Of a DNA stretch of 64,000 nucleotides, positions 57,721-64,000 are shown in pieces (the stretch's first letter is position 1; each line of letters begins with the position of its first letter). Where the stretch lies: NCBI GenBank assembly GCA_039096225.1, contig JBBPEB010000029.1:620001-684000 (forward strand), in the 5' to 3' direction. This DNA comes from Blastocystis sp. Blastoise (Eukaryota > Sar > Bigyra > Opalinata > Blastocystidae). A program made the translations under genes and the position numbers. The notes under the pieces were generated by a model. That model worked only from the letters and a program-made list of their open reading frames with translations, ran no database searches and was not told where the DNA came from.

Positions 57721-58471
57721 ACTACAATAATATAATACAAATAAAAATTAATTATCATAAATTTATCAACAGTTTATTTGTGTTTCTTTTGAATCTCAAC
57801 TTCTCCCAAAGATTCAAAATGAATATCTATAATCGCGTTTATTTGTAGATGATATAGAGAAAATGTGAGATTATCAACGGGAATAATGATGACTCATCAT
57901 AGAAAGATTTCTCGTTATTACCCCCTATGAAATAAGATAGAAATCATTTTTATCAAGAGTAAATTTGAATTATTATAAAAACACATTATTAAGACTTTAT
58001 TCTATTATTAGAATATATTATTTCTATTTTAAATAATTATAATTACAAATAATGTATTAAGAAGAAATAGCAAATGGTGGGAAATGATAATTATTCATAT
58101 TGACATAAGTCTATAGCATATAAAATATATATGATTCAAGAGAATATGAGTTAACTTTAATGTAGAATATCAATATGTTTGTCAGTTTACAGAATTCAAT
58201 TGATTAAATATAATTAATGATGGATAAAGTTAGTGATTAGCATGTTTATGAATAATATATCATAGATTAGTGGCATAAGAATTAAAATAAGATATATATA
58301 ACTTTAAGGGTAAGATTTAAAAAACTAAACAAAGTGTAAACAAATTTGAGAATTAATAAAAAAAAAAGTAGATATGGCAAGATAAATAAAAGCAATGTTA
58401 AAATGAATAAAGATAACAATAATTTGAATCTGGATATTGTTAGTTGATGATGTTAGATTGTTTAATATTGT
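57721..58471. other. intergenic, no gene recognised
   Basis: AT-rich spacer and copy 2 promoter region; no exon seen. Confidence 0.5.
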
Positions 58472-59988
58472 TTAATGGCGACCATAGCTTCTATCTCTGG
58501 AGCGACTGCGATCTCTACTGTTTTCTCTGCGATCGTAATCTCTGCGGTCATAATAATCACGACTATCACGTCTGTCATAACTACGACGATAGCGATCGTC
58601 ATGAGAATCATAACGACGACGATGTGAACCTATTTATAATAATTTGAATAAGAAGAAGAAGAAAAAAAAAAAAAGAATAAATATAAATATTATAATAATA
58701 AATATAAATATAAATATAAATATATATATATATACTATAGGAATGAGAGTCTCTGTCTCTGTTAGTAGCTCTTCCAAGATCTATTCAAATATAATGAAAT
58801 AGAGATTAAATAGATAAGAAAAGAAGAAGCGGAGAGAAGAAATAAAAGAGAATTTGAATGAGTTGAGAAATAAATAATAGTTGTAATGGATCAAGTAACA
58901 AAGAAAACAAAGAAAAAGAAAGAAAGAAAGAATGGAAGTTTATGTTGTTGAATGATTTGTAAATAAAGCATATGAAAATTGATATTGATATTGATATTTT
59001 TATTGATATTGATATATTGAATGATTGATAAGGATATTGAAATATTGAATAATTGAAAAAACATTCCAGGACTGGGTTGATAGCCTGCACATCTCTTGGA
59101 TAAAGCGACACTTAGATGAATACCGCGAATAAGAATACTATATATATTTTATTTTTTAAATATAATAATAAGATATATATATTATAAGATATATATAATA
59201 ATATAAGATATATTTAATAATACAAAATATATATAATAATATATGATATATTTAATAATACAAAATATATATAATAAAGCATAAAAAGATATACAAATAA
59301 TATATATAATATATATATACTCTTGTTGTGTAGCCTCTTTAGCGGCGGAGGGATCGGTGAATGTCAAGAAGCCAAAGCCACTAGAGAAAAGAAGAAGAGT
59401 AGAGGAAGAATATTATATATAGTATATATAATATTAACATTAAAAAATTATATGTAAATAGATAAAAATGGAATATATATTAATATTATTATAGTATAAT
59501 AAAAAGGACTTACCGAGAATAACCTTCAGGGTCACGAATAACAGACACACTTTCAACATTACCATAATGAGAGAAACATTCAGTTAAAGTCTTCTCATCA
59601 ACTTGATCTCCAAAACCACGGATATAAATAAATAATAATATTGAAATATATCATGAATTATAAAGAAATGAAAATATCTCTTTCTAAAATATATTTATAG
59701 AATCAAAAGAAATGAAGAGAAAAACTATATTTATTCTTTCTAAACATAAAGAGTTCTTCCCTTGTTTCTATTCTCTTCCTCAGGTACACTAGGATCTACT
59801 CGTTTTCTAGAATAATCATGTCGTCTACTACCAGATCTACTATATCTAGCTTCTCTATCATAACTAGCATCTCTGCTTCCTCTAGAACTCTTTGAGGATG
59901 TGCTTCTTGAGCGGTGATGATAATGGTGACTTCTATCACGACTTTCAGATTTACTGACACTTCTTCCACGGTCGTCGTAACTAGGCAT
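58472..59988 (-). CDS. TRA2-like SR-type RNA-binding splicing regulator
   Basis: The start is MPSYDDRGRSVSKSESRDRS at 59988. An N-terminal RS region is followed by one RRM (GRTLYIRGFGDQVDEKTL, YSRGFGFLTFTDPSAAKEA, LIRGIHLSVALSKRCA) and the linker YQPSPGIDLGRATN, which matches the TRA2 linker PTPGIYMGRPT. A C-terminal RS/RD/RY-rich domain ends SYGRH-TAA. TRA2 proteins bind exonic enhancers and activate splice sites. Two of its introns lack an AG acceptor and are bounded by direct repeats (TTTAT around 59634-59750 and GAAT around 58783-59066). Only excision leaving one repeat copy gives the conserved RRM start and linker. The others use GTAAGT or GTATAT with AG. Confidence 0.85.
58783..59066 (-). 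other. TRA2-like intron between GAAT repeats, no in-phase AG
   Basis: GAAT lies on both sides (59063-59066 and 58783-58786, minus strand). Removing 280 bp gives PSPGIDLGRA. Standard GT-AG choice (ending ATAG) would shift the frame. Confidence 0.7.
59634..59750 (-). other. TRA2-like intron between TTTAT repeats, no AG
   Basis: TTTAT at 59746-59750 and 59634-59638 (minus strand). Removing 112 bp gives GRTLYIRGFGD, the expected first RRM strand. No AG lies near the 3' border. Confidence 0.7.
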
Positions 59989-61024
59989 ATCTATACACGA
60001 TAATAAGATAAGCTATTCAATAATCAATATTCATAATATATACTTGTTAATAGACTAGAAAAAAATAATAATAATTAGCATTCAGAAATGTCTCCAAAAA
60101 GAAATAATTTGAAAAAAAAACAGTTTCCCATAGATATTTTGTAAACTATAGACGATATTTTTTTATTCCCAGTTTTGTCATCATCTAACATTTCCGCCTT
60201 TTCGAAAAAAACTTATTTGTGAACGAATTACTTAACAAAAACTTTAATTGTCATATTCCTATAATTTACATATTGTTGAGTCGTTAGGTTAGCTACATTT
60301 ATTTAAATAAGAGATCAATGAGGTCATCTACTAATCCACATAGTCCTCTCTTGTTATCCATATGTAATCAGCTAATATATATCTTAACTGTTAATATGCT
60401 GATGAATTGTTCAAAAAAATCAATAAAAAAATAGAACAATTTTTATTTGCACCTAATAATGATCACAAAAAGTCTGAAGAACAGCTCCAGAACTATTTTA
60501 AATTCGTTGAACAAAATAATCCTAAAAATACAGTAATAAGAATTATGCTGACAATTATGTTTTTCCTTTTATAATACACGAAAATGACATCATATATAAT
60601 CCTTAGAATAATATTGAAAAATCTGATAGAGACAGTAAACACAACATCAAAATATATACGGAATGATGATCAGTAAACAAGATCGAATTATCCAGTCTAC
60701 AAATCGGATGAACTTTTCTGAAAATGGTGAAAATATCCACATGAAAAAATTAAAAACACTTTTTGTATTCAAACTGATAGATATTCAATTCTTTTCTAAT
60801 TGATATATTGTATTAATCTGCAACTATTGCTCTAAGAACAGAATATATATCTCTTTTTTTATTATTAATTTTCAAACAATTATGATTCGCTTTACGAAAT
60901 TTCGTTTCAGTCTTATTCTAAGAACAGTATGCATGCTCATCATTAATACACTCTATTAGAATTTCTTAGATATGTTTATTAAGTCTCTGGCTGTCAGTAT
61001 CTCAAGCGGATTCAGTTCAACTTT
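59989..61024. other. intergenic between divergent genes
   Basis: No coding exon chain recognised; should contain the two promoters. Confidence 0.5.

Positions 61025-64000
<2,976 letters not shown>

Overview
The window is nuclear DNA from an extremely AT-rich unicellular eukaryote, probably a protist. Genes lie on both strands and nearly all are split by short spliceosomal introns, most running GTATRT...TAG and made almost wholly of (TA)n, (ATT)n or (TTTA)n. The standard code fits: conserved proteins end at TAA. Poly-asparagine tracts, an ankyrin-FYVE protein, BTB-like/leucine-rich proteins and protist-type surface receptors occur, but I cannot name the lineage from the sequence alone.

Layout. 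19-8414 (-): two leucine-rich repeat genes with a BTB/T1-like N-terminus, the first apparently degraded. 8870-16718 (-): ankyrin + FYVE protein with a very long low-complexity tail. 17427-20302 (-): cytosolic-type prolyl-tRNA synthetase. 21286-23402 (+): GSK3-like CMGC kinase. 24016-31541 (+): huge, almost intronless single-pass surface receptor with one homopolymer frameshift. 33133-34736 (+): coiled-coil protein of unknown function. 35333-37620 (+): poly(A)-binding protein. 38511-40083 (+): cathepsin B-like protease. 40480-42079 and 56051-57720 (-): two paralogous secreted metallophosphoesterases. 45623-50092: a divergent gene pair containing a CACTA/Transposase_21-type transposase. 50780-54372 (-): a locus with UTP22/NOL6-like exons running into exons that resemble a TFIIIC large-subunit C-terminus. 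58472-59988 (-): TRA2-like splicing regulator. 61025-end (+): single-pass receptor whose cytoplasmic tail carries nine NPF motifs on phase-0 exons.

The strongest unexplained signal is intron turnover. Several inserts are flanked by 3-11 bp direct repeats, and removing the insert plus one repeat copy restores a conserved reading frame, even where GT-AG is absent (PABP, TRA2-like and the first LRR gene). The ATT-rich tracts, in introns and in poly-Asn coding DNA alike, share the same interruptions (ATCTGAGATATT and ATTAACCAA). The two phosphoesterase paralogues differ by three introns, two of which carry these ATT units. This fits introner-like or IES-like insertion of simple-repeat DNA. The second notable system is the NPF-array receptor, probably an endocytic cargo receptor, which shares its ectodomain plan with the giant receptor at 24-31 kb.
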